This document shows positions 9,431 through 18,400 of a stretch of 64,000 nucleotides of DNA, piece by piece (positions within the stretch are counted from its first letter, which is position 1; each line of letters starts with the position of its first letter). A model generated the notes under the pieces. The model was not told the DNA's origin, did no database searches, and saw only the letters and a list, made by a program, of their open reading frames with translations. Origin of the DNA: Pseudomonas putida (lineage in GTDB: Bacteria; Pseudomonadota; Gammaproteobacteria; Pseudomonadales; Pseudomonadaceae); the NCBI GenBank assembly GCA_041879295.1, contig CP047152.1:3291501-3355500 (forward strand), given 5' to 3'. The position numbers and the translations under genes are program-made.

Positions 9431-11431
9431 ATGTCCCTTCCAAAGAATCACCTGGAACTGCTCAGCCCTGCCCGTGACGTGGCCATCGCCCGTGAAGCGA
9501 TCCTGCACGGCGCTGACGCCATCTATATCGGCGGCCCGAGCTTTGGCGCGCGCCATAACGCCTGCAACGAAGTCAGCGATATCGCCGAGCTGGTCGAGTT
9601 CGCCCATCGTTACCATGCACGCGTGTTCACCACCATCAACACCATCCTGCACGACAACGAGCTGGAACCGGCGCGCAAGCTGATTCACCAGCTGTACGAT
9701 GCCGGCGTTGACGCGCTGATCGTGCAGGACCTCGGGGTGATGGAGCTGGACATCCCGCCGATCGAGCTGCATGCCAGCACCCAGACCGACATCCGCACCC
9801 TGGAACGGGCCAAGTTCCTCGACCAGGCCGGGTTCTCGCAACTGGTACTGGCGCGTGAGCTGAACCTGCAGCAAATCCGTGCCATCGCCGCCGAAACCGA
9901 TGCTGCCATCGAGTTCTTCATCCACGGCGCGCTGTGCGTGGCGTTCTCCGGCCAATGCAACATTTCTCATGCGCAGACCGGCCGCAGCGCCAACCGTGGT
10001 GATTGCTCGCAAGCCTGCCGCCTGCCCTATACGCTGAAAGATGACCAGGGCCGCGTGGTTGCGTTCGAGAAACACTTGCTGTCGATGAAGGACAACAACC
10101 AGACCGCCAACCTGGCTGACCTGGTCGATGCCGGCGTGCGCTCGTTCAAGATCGAGGGCCGCTACAAGGACATGGGCTATGTGAAGAACATCACCGCCCA
10201 TTACCGCAAAGAGCTCGATGCCATCCTTGAAGACCGCCCTCAGTACGCCCGCGCGTCCAGCGGCCGTACCGAACACTTCTTCCTGCCCGACCCGGACAAA
10301 ACCTTCCACCGCGGCAGCACCGACTACTTCGTGACCGACCGCAAGGTCGATATCGGCGCCTTCGACTCGCCAACCTTCACCGGCCTGCCGGTGGGCGTAG
10401 TGGAAAAGGTCGGCAAGCGTGACATGCAAGTGGTCACCGACGTACCGCTGACCAACGGCGACGGCCTCAATGTGCTGGTCAAGCGCGAAGTGGTGGGCTT
10501 CCGCGCCAACATCGCCGAACCGCGTGGCGAATTCGAAGAAGATGGCCACAAGCGCTACCGCTATCGCGTCGAGCCCAACGAAATGCCCGAAGGCCTGCAC
10601 AAGCTGCGGCCCAACCACCCGCTGTCGCGCAACCTCGACCACAACTGGCAGCAGGCCCTGCAACGCACCTCCTCCGAACGCCGGGTCGGCGTGGAGTGGC
10701 ACGCAGTCCTGCGCGAGCAGCGCTTGATGCTTACCCTGAGCAGTGAAGAAGGCGTGAGCGTGCAAGTGGCCCTGGATGGCCCGTTCGGCGTAGCCAACAA
10801 GCCGCAGCAGGCACTGGAGCAGCTGCACGACCTGCTCGGCCAATTGGGCACCACCCTGTACCACGCCGACCGCATCGAACTGGATGCCCCGCAGGCGTAC
10901 TTCATTCCCAACTCGCAGCTCAAGGCCCTGCGCCGCGAAGCCATCGAGGCACTGACTGCAGCACGCGTGCAGGCGCATCCACGTGGCGGGCGCAAGGCCG
11001 AGACCACGCCACCGCCGGTATACCCCGAGTCGCACCTGTCGTTCCTGGCCAACGTGTACAACCAGAAGGCCCGCGACTTCTACCACCGCCACGGCGTGCA
11101 ACTGATCGATGCGGCCTATGAAGCCCATGAAGAGCATGGCGAAGTGCCGGTGATGATCACCAAGCACTGCCTGCGCTTCTCCTTCAACCTGTGCCCCAAG
11201 CAGGCCAAGGGCGTGACCGGCGTGCGCACCAAGGTGGCACCGATGCAGCTGATTCAGGGTGACGAAGTGCTGACCCTGAAGTTCGACTGCAAGCCGTGCG
11301 AGATGCATGTGATCGGCAAGATGAAGAGCCACATCATCGACCTGCCGACCCCGGGCAGCGCGGTGGCCCAGGTGGTGGGGCATATCAGCCCGGAAGACTT
11401 GCTCAAGACCATCCCGCGCGGGCCGCACTGA
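9431..11431 (+). CDS. rlhA: 23S rRNA C2501 hydroxylation protein RlhA (YdcP, U32 peptidase family)
   Basis: A 666-aa protein of the U32 family. It begins HLELLSPARDVAIAREAILHGADA and carries EFFIHGALCVAFSGQC followed by RSANRGDCSQACRLPY, whose cysteines are characteristic. The length (about 650 aa) and the C-terminal module (LSFLANVYNQKARDF, CLRFSFNLCPKQAKG, KPCEMHVIGKMK) match RlhA/YdcP rather than the shorter TrhP/YegQ. RlhA is needed for 5-hydroxycytidine at C2501 of 23S rRNA. ATG 9431 is preferred over the GTG at 9407. The gene stands alone. Confidence 0.9.
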   Translation: MSLPKNHLELLSPARDVAIAREAILHGADAIYIGGPSFGARHNACNEVSDIAELVEFAHRYHARVFTTINTILHDNELEPARKLIHQLYDAGVDALIVQDLGVMELDIPPIELHASTQTDIRTLERAKFLDQAGFSQLVLARELNLQQIRAIAAETDAAIEFFIHGALCVAFSGQCNISHAQTGRSANRGDCSQACRLPYTLKDDQGRVVAFEKHLLSMKDNNQTANLADLVDAGVRSFKIEGRYKDMGYVKNITAHYRKELDAILEDRPQYARASSGRTEHFFLPDPDKTFHRGSTDYFVTDRKVDIGAFDSPTFTGLPVGVVEKVGKRDMQVVTDVPLTNGDGLNVLVKREVVGFRANIAEPRGEFEEDGHKRYRYRVEPNEMPEGLHKLRPNHPLSRNLDHNWQQALQRTSSERRVGVEWHAVLREQRLMLTLSSEEGVSVQVALDGPFGVANKPQQALEQLHDLLGQLGTTLYHADRIELDAPQAYFIPNSQLKALRREAIEALTAARVQAHPRGGRKAETTPPPVYPESHLSFLANVYNQKARDFYHRHGVQLIDAAYEAHEEHGEVPVMITKHCLRFSFNLCPKQAKGVTGVRTKVAPMQLIQGDEVLTLKFDCKPCEMHVIGKMKSHIIDLPTPGSAVAQVVGHISPEDLLKTIPRGPH

Positions 11432-11454
11432 GTTCGCCTGGCAGGGCCTCTTCG

Positions 11455-11737
11455 CTACACGGGCTTGTGGTTTCCCTGTAGGAGCGGCTTTAGCCGCGAC
11501 TACGGTAGCCGAGACAACGGTGAACGGCAGGTGGAAATTGGCCAGCAGGCACGGCCCTTTCGCGGGTAAACCCGCTCCTACACGGGCTTGTGGTTCCCTG
11601 TAGGAGCGGCTTTAGCCGCGAATACGGTAGCCGCGACAACGGTGAACGGCAGGTGGAAATTGGCCAGCAGGCACGGCCCTTTCGCGGGTAAACCCGCTCC
11701 TACAGGGGGTTGTGGTTTCCCTGTAAGAGCGGCTTCA
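11455..11737. repeat. Tandem 122/123-bp repeat built on REP elements
   Basis: Two near-identical units (starting at 11455 and 11578) and a partial third (from 11700). Each unit contains TGTAGGAGCGGCTTTAGCCGCGA, a unique linker (GGTGAACGGCAGGTGGAAAT) and TTTCGCGGGTAAACCCGCTCCTAC. The units differ by a one-base deletion (tggtttccc/tggttccc) and a few substitutions, so this is a recent BIME-like duplication. It fills the gap of about 336 bp between rlhA and the sigma-54 activator and may terminate both convergent transcripts. Confidence 0.9.
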
Positions 11738-11767
11738 AAGAACGGCGCAAGCGTACCTCAGCAACGC

Positions 11768-13093
11768 TCAGCGTATCTGATGCTTGTGCAGCAACCGATA
11801 GAACGTCGGCCGCGAGACGCCCAGCACCTTGGCCGCCACGCTCAGGTTGTCGCTGTGCCGGTTGAGCACATCGCACAACGCCTGGCGCTCGGCGCGGTGC
11901 TTGTATTCTTCCAGCGTGCCGAGCGGCTGTTGTTCCGGGTCAAGCAACTGCAACCCCAGGTCCTGCGCCTCGATCTGCCGCCCTTCAGCCAGCACCAGCC
12001 CGCGGCGCACACGGTTGGCCAGCTCGCGTACATTGCCCGGCCAGTCATGTCGGCCCATCGCCGCCAGGGCATGGTCGCTGAACGACCGTGGCCGACGCCC
12101 GGTTTCCACGCTGTAGAAATGGGCGAAATGGCTAGCCAGCATCGACAGGTCACCATGGCGGTCGCGCAACGGCGCGGTAACCACTTGCAAGACGTTCAGG
12201 CGGTAATACAGGTCTTCGCGGAAACGCCCTTGCTCGATGGCCCGCTCGAGGTCCACATGAGTGGCCGCCAGCACCCGGACATCCACCGGTATTGGCTGGC
12301 TGCCACCCACCCGCTCAATGTGCTTCTCCTGCAGGAACCGCAGCAGGTTCGCCTGCAACTCCAACGGCAAATCGCCGACTTCATCAAGGAACAGCGTGCC
12401 GCCATCGGCCGCTTCGATACGCCCGGCCTTGCGCTGGTGGGCACCGGTAAAGGCGCCCTTCTCATGGCCGAACAGTTCGGACTGGATCAAGTGCTCGGGG
12501 ATCGCTCCGCAGTTGATAGCGATGAACGGCTGCTCGCTGCGTAGCGACTGGCGGTGCAGGGTGCGCGCCACCAGCTCTTTGCCGGTGCCGCTCTCACCGC
12601 GGATCAGCACAGGCGATTCGGTGGGTGCCAGTTTGCCCAGCAACTTGCGCAACTCGCGGATAGGCCGGCTTTCGCCGAGCAACTCATGGGTTGTCTCATC
12701 GACCTTGACGGCCCCCTTGCCGCGCAGGCGTGCCATGCCGAAGGCCCGGCCCAGGGTTACCTGCACACGGGAAACGTCGAACGGCAGGGTATGGAAGTCG
12801 AAAAACCATTCACATACAAAATCGCCGAACGCCGGCATGCGCAGCTGGTCGGCACTGAGCACGGCAATCCATTCGGTGTTGCTGCGCTTGATCATGTCCT
12901 TGACCGCGTCCGGCTGCCTCAGGTGCGAGGCCTGCAAGCGCAATAGCCCGACATCGCAAGTGTGGTCCAGCGCAGTCCCGAGCATGCAGCTGTCCACATC
13001 CCAGCCTGCGTTGCGCAGGCCAGGTAACAAACGGTGGCAATCGTCGCAGGGGTCGACGACAAGCAAACGGCGTTGAGCGGCAGGCTGCTGCAT
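11768..13093 (-). CDS. Sigma-54-dependent Fis-family transcriptional activator
   Basis: A 441-aa enhancer-binding protein. An N-terminal domain of about 130 aa (LLVVDPCDDCHRLLPGL...) looks receiver-like but is not a standard phospho-receiver. The AAA+ domain shows Walker A GESGTGKE, the sigma-54-contacting GAFTGA loop, Walker B GGTLFLDEVGDL and the FREDLYYRLNVL segment. The C-terminal Fis-type HTH is LSVAAKVLGVSRPTFYRLLHKHQIR. It is divergent from the small gene at 13435 across 341 bp. The output promoter is unknown; I could not find a convincing -24/-12 element in the adjacent gap. Confidence 0.93.
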   Translation of the reverse strand: MQQPAAQRRLLVVDPCDDCHRLLPGLRNAGWDVDSCMLGTALDHTCDVGLLRLQASHLRQPDAVKDMIKRSNTEWIAVLSADQLRMPAFGDFVCEWFFDFHTLPFDVSRVQVTLGRAFGMARLRGKGAVKVDETTHELLGESRPIRELRKLLGKLAPTESPVLIRGESGTGKELVARTLHRQSLRSEQPFIAINCGAIPEHLIQSELFGHEKGAFTGAHQRKAGRIEAADGGTLFLDEVGDLPLELQANLLRFLQEKHIERVGGSQPIPVDVRVLAATHVDLERAIEQGRFREDLYYRLNVLQVVTAPLRDRHGDLSMLASHFAHFYSVETGRRPRSFSDHALAAMGRHDWPGNVRELANRVRRGLVLAEGRQIEAQDLGLQLLDPEQQPLGTLEEYKHRAERQALCDVLNRHSDNLSVAAKVLGVSRPTFYRLLHKHQIR

Positions 13094-13434
13094 GACCGGT
13101 CCTTGGCGCCAGTTTTTGGTTTTTTGAAATAAAACAGCAAGTTGTGGCGCTCGTTTAACAGTAGCAACGAAGTTGACGGTTCCCAGTACCGTTTGTCTGC
13201 CGAATCATTTTCTTACAAACCACCACGGGAATTTTCGCACTTTATCGACATCACATGGCGGCGCAGGCAAGAACAGCGTCACCCCTGAAAAAAATTTTAC
13301 AACCAATGTGTGACTTACCCACTAACAACGAGCATCAGTACACACAACCCCGCGCTGCACTTCGCGATACATGAGGCGACTTTAAAGCAACGCGGACTTC
13401 ACTTCGATGTTTGGGACCATAGAGAGACCGAACC
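13094..13434. other. Intergenic region, no recognised element
   Basis: 341 bp between the sigma-54 activator and the small protein gene, with several A/T tracts (for example near 13121 and 13289). I saw no convincing gene, terminator, -24/-12 promoter or inverted repeat. Confidence 0.4.
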
Positions 13435-13701
13435 ATGAATGCCCCGCTCCGTGTCAACGAAGCACTGCTGATTGCCGACCACGCCTTCGAACCTTTCCAG
13501 TGCGTAGCCTGGGATGCGCCCAACGGTACTGGTGAACTGAGCTTGGCAGTGATCGACCGGACCAGCACCCGCATCGGCGCCAAGCAGGTGTCGTCGCGCA
13601 TCTACTCCGACCCGGCCCAATGGGCCAGCCTGATCGAAGAAGTGCGCGCCGAACTGTGTGAAAAGGGTTACGACCTGCAACCGTGGTCGATGCCAAAGTA
13701 A
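13435..13701 (+). CDS. Small conserved-looking hypothetical protein (88 aa)
   Basis: An 88-aa acidic cytoplasmic protein without signal peptide or membrane segment (starts MNAPLRVNEALLIADHAFEP). Codon use fits the neighbours, and GAGAGACC lies just before the ATG. I do not recognise the family. It is divergent from the sigma-54 activator and ends beside a hairpin at 13717-13742. Confidence 0.65.
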   Translation: MNAPLRVNEALLIADHAFEPFQCVAWDAPNGTGELSLAVIDRTSTRIGAKQVSSRIYSDPAQWASLIEEVRAELCEKGYDLQPWSMPK

Positions 13702-13716
13702 TATCGGCCGGCACAG

Positions 13717-13742
13717 CAAGTGCGTGCACTGTCACGCACTTG
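13717..13742. terminator. Perfect 10-bp hairpin after the 88-aa gene
   Basis: CAAGTGCGTG, loop CACTGT, CACGCACTTG, then TACAATTTCTCTG. The stem begins 15 nt after the stop codon at 13701. The following tract is only moderately T-rich, so termination efficiency is uncertain; it could act on either of the convergent transcripts. Confidence 0.55.
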
Positions 13743-13761
13743 TACAATTTCTCTGTTGCTG

Positions 13762-13798
13762 TTGCGACAACTTTTCTGATTGCGACATAGTGTCGCAA
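13762..13798. promoter_or_regulatory. Triple TTGCGACA motif with perfect inverted repeat
   Basis: TTGCGACA occurs at 13762-13769 and again at 13780-13787. The second copy forms a perfect inverted repeat with TGTCGCAA (13791-13798) across a TAG spacer. It lies in the 3' gap between convergent genes, just below the stop of the chelatase frame. It could be a transcription-stop hairpin for the cobalt operon or an operator for an unknown regulator. Confidence 0.4.
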
Positions 13799-13807
13799 AC
13801 CGCCCTT

Positions 13808-15498
13808 TCAATCCACCACCTTGAATTGTTGCAAATGCTGGTAATCGGCGTGCAATTGTTCTGCCAGACGCTGCGCGCGCCCCAGGCGCACTGGCGCCAG
13901 CTCCATATCGACCAACAACGTGGCGCACGGCATCGGTTGCACGGCATTGCAGTGCTGCAGGCGACCGTCGGTGAACACCAGGCAACGCAAGGCCTCTTGC
14001 GGATGCGCTCGCTGCCGCGCCTGTAGCCAGTGCCGCGCCTGCTCCAGTGCGGCCAACAGCGGCGTGCCCCCACCTGCCCCCAAGGCCTGCAGCCAGGGTT
14101 GCAAGGCGGCGGATGCCTTCAGCCCGTGGCGCTGCCACTGTGGCGTGCGCCCGCTGGCAGTCAGCAGGGCCAGGCGGGCGCGCTGGCGATAGGCCTGGTC
14201 GAACAATGCCGCCAGCAGCCCTTTGGTCTGCGCCAACGCCTGATGACGCCGGGTTGAAGCCGAGGCGTCGACGATCACCAGCCACAACTCTGCAGGCCTG
14301 CCCTTGCGCTGCTGCCAGCACAGGTCCTCTCGCAGACGTGGCCGCCCTTTGAGCAAGGTCGGCAGCCAGGCCACCCGGCCAGCCGCCGCATGACGCACGG
14401 GGCCACGGCGGGTACCGTTCTGCTTGCCTTTGCCCGCTCTGGCATCCGCCCCTCTGGCTGGTGGCTGGGGGATGCTCAGGGCTTTTTTGCCCAGTTCGGC
14501 ACCTCGCGGCGGGCGCCGCTGGCCACCGGCTGTGCCGGCAATGCCCCCCAGTCGCCCTGCCCGCTCTGTTCGCCAGGGTTGTCGGCACTCTGATGACGGA
14601 GCTGCTGCTCAGGCGGCGGTGGCGCCGACGGCGGGTTGGCCTGAGGCGTCATACGGCGGCGATGGCGCAAGGCGAACTCGGCCACCGCCTCGACATCCAC
14701 TTCTTCGATAGCTGCAGCCCCACGCCACGCACAGTGGGCGCGCGCAGCGCGCAGCCACACCAGGTCGGCGCGCAGGCCGTCCACGCCGGCGGCGTAGCAG
14801 CGCTCGGTAATCCAGGCCAGCGCCTGATCATCCAGGGCAATGTCGGCCAAGGTCTGGCGCGCCGCCTGGCAGCGCTCGCGCAGTTGCGCCTGGGCCTGGG
14901 CCCAGTGTGCGCAGAACGCCTGAGGGTCACTGTCGAAGGCCAGACGGCGGCGAATGATCTGCTGCCGGGCCTCGGGCTCCGGCAAGCCCTCCAGCGCCAC
15001 GTTCAATCCGAAACGGTCGAGCAACTGCGGGCGCAGTTCGCCTTCTTCCGGGTTCATGGTGCCGATCAGTACAAAGCGGGCGCTGTGCCGGTGCGAGATA
15101 CCGTCACGCTCGACGCGGTTTGTGCCGCTGGCAGCCACGTCAAGCAACAGATCGACCAAGGTGTCGGGCAGCAGATTGACCTCATCGACATACAGCACAC
15201 CGCCGTCAGCCTGGGCCAGCACGCCCGGAGAAAACTGCGCCTTGCCCTGCCCTAGCGCGGCATCCAGGTCGAGGGTGCCGACCAACCGCTCCTCACTGGC
15301 GCCCAATGGCAAGGTGACGAACGGGCCTTCGCCAAGCAGGTCGGCCAGGCCACGGGCCAGGGTGCTCTTGGCCATGCCACGCGGCCCTTCGATCAGCACA
15401 CCACCGATCCTGGGGTCGATGGCGGTCAGGCACAGCGCCAGCTTGAGGTCGTCTGCACCGACCACGGCCGCCAGCGGAAATTGTACGGGTTCACTCAT
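13808..15498 (-). CDS. chlD: ChlD-like chelatase medium subunit made by -1 frameshift (AAA+ plus VWA)
   Basis: Predicted product of about 563 aa: residues 1-339 in the ATPase frame, then a -1 shift at A AAA AAG (14482-14488) into the frame that ends at 13808. The second part has a basic linker (RAGKGKQNGTRRG) and a von Willebrand A domain with a MIDAS motif DASAS (in LVIVDASASTRRHQ) and a later TDGR. AAA+, Pro-rich linker and VWA in that order is the architecture of ChlD/BchD. There is no stop codon in the -1 frame between 14480 and 13808. The only in-frame start near the VWA part is a GTG at 14398 without a good SD, which argues against independent initiation. Frameshift use itself is inferred. 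Confidence 0.72.
14442..14505 (-). promoter_or_regulatory. Programmed -1 ribosomal frameshift signal (dnaX-like)
   Basis: Reading the mRNA 5' to 3': an SD-like GAGGTG (14505-14500), an 11-nt spacer, the slippery heptamer A AAA AAG (14488-14482) in the zero frame GCA AAA AAG, a 6-nt spacer CCCTGA holding the zero-frame stop, then a stem-loop. The stem pairs GCATCC with GGATGC and CCC with GGG, with one bulged C (14475-14467 with 14451-14442) and a 15-nt loop. All three dnaX-type stimulators are present with near-ideal spacing. Confidence 0.82.
14476..15498 (-). CDS. chlI: ChlI-like AAA+ chelatase small subunit (zero-frame product)
   Basis: A 340-aa AAA+ protein. Walker A is GPRGMAKST (about 37-45), Walker B is GVLYVDEVNLLPD (about 100-112), and the sensor/Arg region is GTMNPEEGELRPQLLDRFGL (about 139-158). 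The last 60 residues are a Pro/Gln-rich tail (PPSAPPPPEQQ) of the kind that links the AAA+ and VWA domains in ChlD. That is odd for a free-standing ChlI and supports the frameshift fusion. Start ATG 15498 lies 1 nt after the cobN stop (15500), so translation is coupled. It forms the motor ring that drives metal insertion by CobN. Confidence 0.88.
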   Translation of the reverse strand: MSEPVQFPLAAVVGADDLKLALCLTAIDPRIGGVLIEGPRGMAKSTLARGLADLLGEGPFVTLPLGASEERLVGTLDLDAALGQGKAQFSPGVLAQADGGVLYVDEVNLLPDTLVDLLLDVAASGTNRVERDGISHRHSARFVLIGTMNPEEGELRPQLLDRFGLNVALEGLPEPEARQQIIRRRLAFDSDPQAFCAHWAQAQAQLRERCQAARQTLADIALDDQALAWITERCYAAGVDGLRADLVWLRAARAHCAWRGAAAIEEVDVEAVAEFALRHRRRMTPQANPPSAPPPPEQQLRHQSADNPGEQSGQGDWGALPAQPVASGARREVPNWAKKP

Positions 15499-15499
15499 T

Positions 15500-18400
15500 T
15501 CAAGCCTGTTCCTCGCCGTCGAGCAATTGTTCCTCAAGGGCTTCGCGGTAGTCGCCCGGCGCCTGCCACAAGCCGCGCTGCTGGGCCTCCAGCAGGCGCT
15601 CGGTGAGGTCGCGCAAGGCCTCGGGGTTGTGCTCGCGCATGAAATCGCGGGTCGCCGGGTCGAGCACGTAGGCATCGGCCAGCCCCTGGTAATGATGGTC
15701 GTCGATCAGGTGCGTGGTGGCGTCGAAGGCGAACAGGTTGTCGACTGTCGCTGCCATCTCGAAGGCACCCTTGTAGCCGTGACGCTTGACCCCGTCGATC
15801 CACTTGGGGTTGAGCGCACGGGCACGGATCACCCGGTTCAGCTCTTCCTTGAGGGTACGGATGCGCGGCCGGTCGGCCTGGCTGTGGTCGCCATGGTAGC
15901 TGGCCACCACCGCCCCGGACAGGGTTTCCGAGGCCGCCAGCATGCCGCCCTGGAACTGGTAGTAATCGTTGGAATCGAGCAGGTCGTGCTCGTGGTTGTC
16001 CTGGTTCTGCAGCACCGCCTGCACCTTGGCCAGGCGCTGGGCGAACTGGGCGCGGGCCGGGGTGCCGTCGTCGCTGCCACCGTAGGCATAGCCGCCGTGG
16101 TTGAGGTAGACCTCAGCCAGGTCGTCGCGACTGTTCCACAAGCGCCCATCGATGGCGTTCTGCACCCCGGCACCGTAAGCGCCAGGTTTGGCACCGAACA
16201 CCCGCCAGCCTGCCTGACGCGCGGCCTGCTCGGCATCCACGCCCTGAGCCTGCAGCGCTGCCCGTTCGCTGCGCACGCGGGCAGCCAAGGGGTTGAGGTC
16301 GTCAGGTTCGTCCAGCGCGGCCACTGCCTGCACGGCGGCGTCGAACAGGCGGATCAGGTTGCCGAAGGCATCACGGAAGAAGCCGGAAACGCGCAAGGTC
16401 ACATCCACCCGCGGGCGGTCGAGCAGGCTCAACGGCAAGATTTCGAAGTCGTCCACGCGCTGGCTGCCGGTAGCCCATACAGGCCGCACGCCCATCAGCG
16501 CCATGGCCTGCGCGATGTCGTCGCCGCCGGTGCGCATGGTCGCCGTGCCCCATACCGACAGGCCGAGCTGACGCAAGTGGTCGCCGTGGTCCTGCAAATG
16601 GCGTTCGAGGATCAGGCTGGCCGAGGCGAAGCCCAGGCGCCAGGCCGTGGTGGTGGGCAGGTTGCGCACGTCCACGGTATAGAAGTTGCGGCCGGTGGGC
16701 AGCACATCGAGGCGCCCTCGGCTTGGCGCACCACTGGGGCCGGCGGGCACGAAGCGCCCGGCCAGTGCCGCCAGTAGGCCATGCATTTCAGCCGTGCCGC
16801 AGGCGTCCAGGCTGGGTGCGACCGCCTCACACAGGGCCTGCACGACAGCGTGCACCGGTTGCCACTCACTCAGGTCGGGTAACTTTACTGTGCCCTCCAG
16901 TGCCTGCCCAATCACCTGCAGTGCCAACAGCTCAAGGCGCTCGCGGGTATCGCCACAGGTGCGCCAGGGTTCATTGCTCATGGCCAGCAGCTGTTCAGGG
17001 CGCATGCCCTGCCACGGCTGCCCAAGGTCGCAATCGAGCGGGTCCCAGCCCGGCACCAGTGCTTTGGCCAAAGCCCGCAGCAGGCTGGCATTGCCGCCAC
17101 GGCCGTCGCCACGCTCGACCCGCAACAATGCCAGCAGCGTATCCAGGCGCAGCCGCCCTTCAGGTGACTGACCAAACACGTGCAGGCCATCGCGAATTTG
17201 CGACTCCTTCAGGTCGCACAGGTAGGTATCCAGGCGCGGCAGCCAGAGCGCCGCATCGTCCAGTTGCCCTTCCAGTTGCAACTCACGGTCGATGTGGTTG
17301 GCCTTGACCAGCTCGAGGATGTCACGCTGCAACTCGCGGGCACGCCGAGGGTCGAGCAACTGCGCTTCGTAGAATTCGTCGGCCAGTTGTTCCAGGTGGC
17401 GCAGCGGGCCATAGGTTTCAGCACGGGTCAGCGGCGGCATCAGGTGGTCGATGATCACCGCCTGGGTACGGCGCTTGGCCTGGGCGCCCTCGCCCGGGTC
17501 GTTGACGATGAACGGGTAGATGTTCGGCAGCGGACCCAGCAGCGCGTCCGGCCAGCACTGCTCCGACAGCCCGACGCCTTTGCCGGGCAACCATTCGAGG
17601 TTGCCATGCTTGCCGACGTGGATCACCGCATCGGCGGCAAATGCGTGACGCAGCCAGAAGTGAAACGCCAGGTAGCCGTGCGGTGGCACCAGGTCAGGGT
17701 CGTGATACACCGCGCTAGGGTCCACCTGGTAGCCCCGCGCCGGCTGGATACCAACGAAGGTCAAGCCAAAGCGCAGGCCGGCAACCATCAACCGGCCGCT
17801 GCGGTACATCGGGTCCTGTTCGGGCGGCCCCCAGCGTTCCAGCACTGCCTGGCGGTTGGCCTGCGGCAGGCGCTCGAAGGCCACCTGGTAATCGGCCAGG
17901 CTCAGGCTCTGGGCACAGGGGCGCTGGTCGAGGTGGTCGAGGTCGTTGGTCACGCCACCGAGCAACTGGTGGATCAGTTGCGTACCGCTGCCCGGCAATT
18001 CGGCCAGCGGGTAGCCTTCGGCCTGCAGCGCCTTGAGGATGTTGAGTGCGGCGGCGGGCGTGTCCAGGCCGACACCATTACCAATGCGACCATCCCGGGT
18101 CGGGTAGTTGGCCAGCACCAGGGCTACACGCTTCTGGGCATTGGGCAGGCGGGCCAGCTCGACCCAGCGGCGGGCCAATTCGGCGACAAAGTCCATGCGC
18201 TCGGGGTGGGCGCGGTAGCAGACGACATCGGACTGACTGCGCTCGCTGCGCCAGGCCATGTCCTTGAAACTGACCGGGCGCGTGATGATGCGCCCGTCCA
18301 GCTCCGGCAATGCAATGTGCATGGCCAGGTCGCGCGCGCCCAGGCCCTGCTCGCTGGCTTCCCAGCCAGGCTGGTTGTCCTGCGCACAGATGGCCTGAAG

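Noticed and set aside
9065..11428. A 787-codon minus-strand frame opposite rlhA
   Set aside because: It is antisense to a strongly conserved gene, with low-complexity composition and no recognisable domain.
13808..14398. Independent VWA-domain gene starting at GTG 14398
   Set aside because: There is no good SD, and the conserved basic linker continues upstream in frame to the slippery site, so the frameshift product explains the frame better. A low level of independent initiation cannot be excluded.
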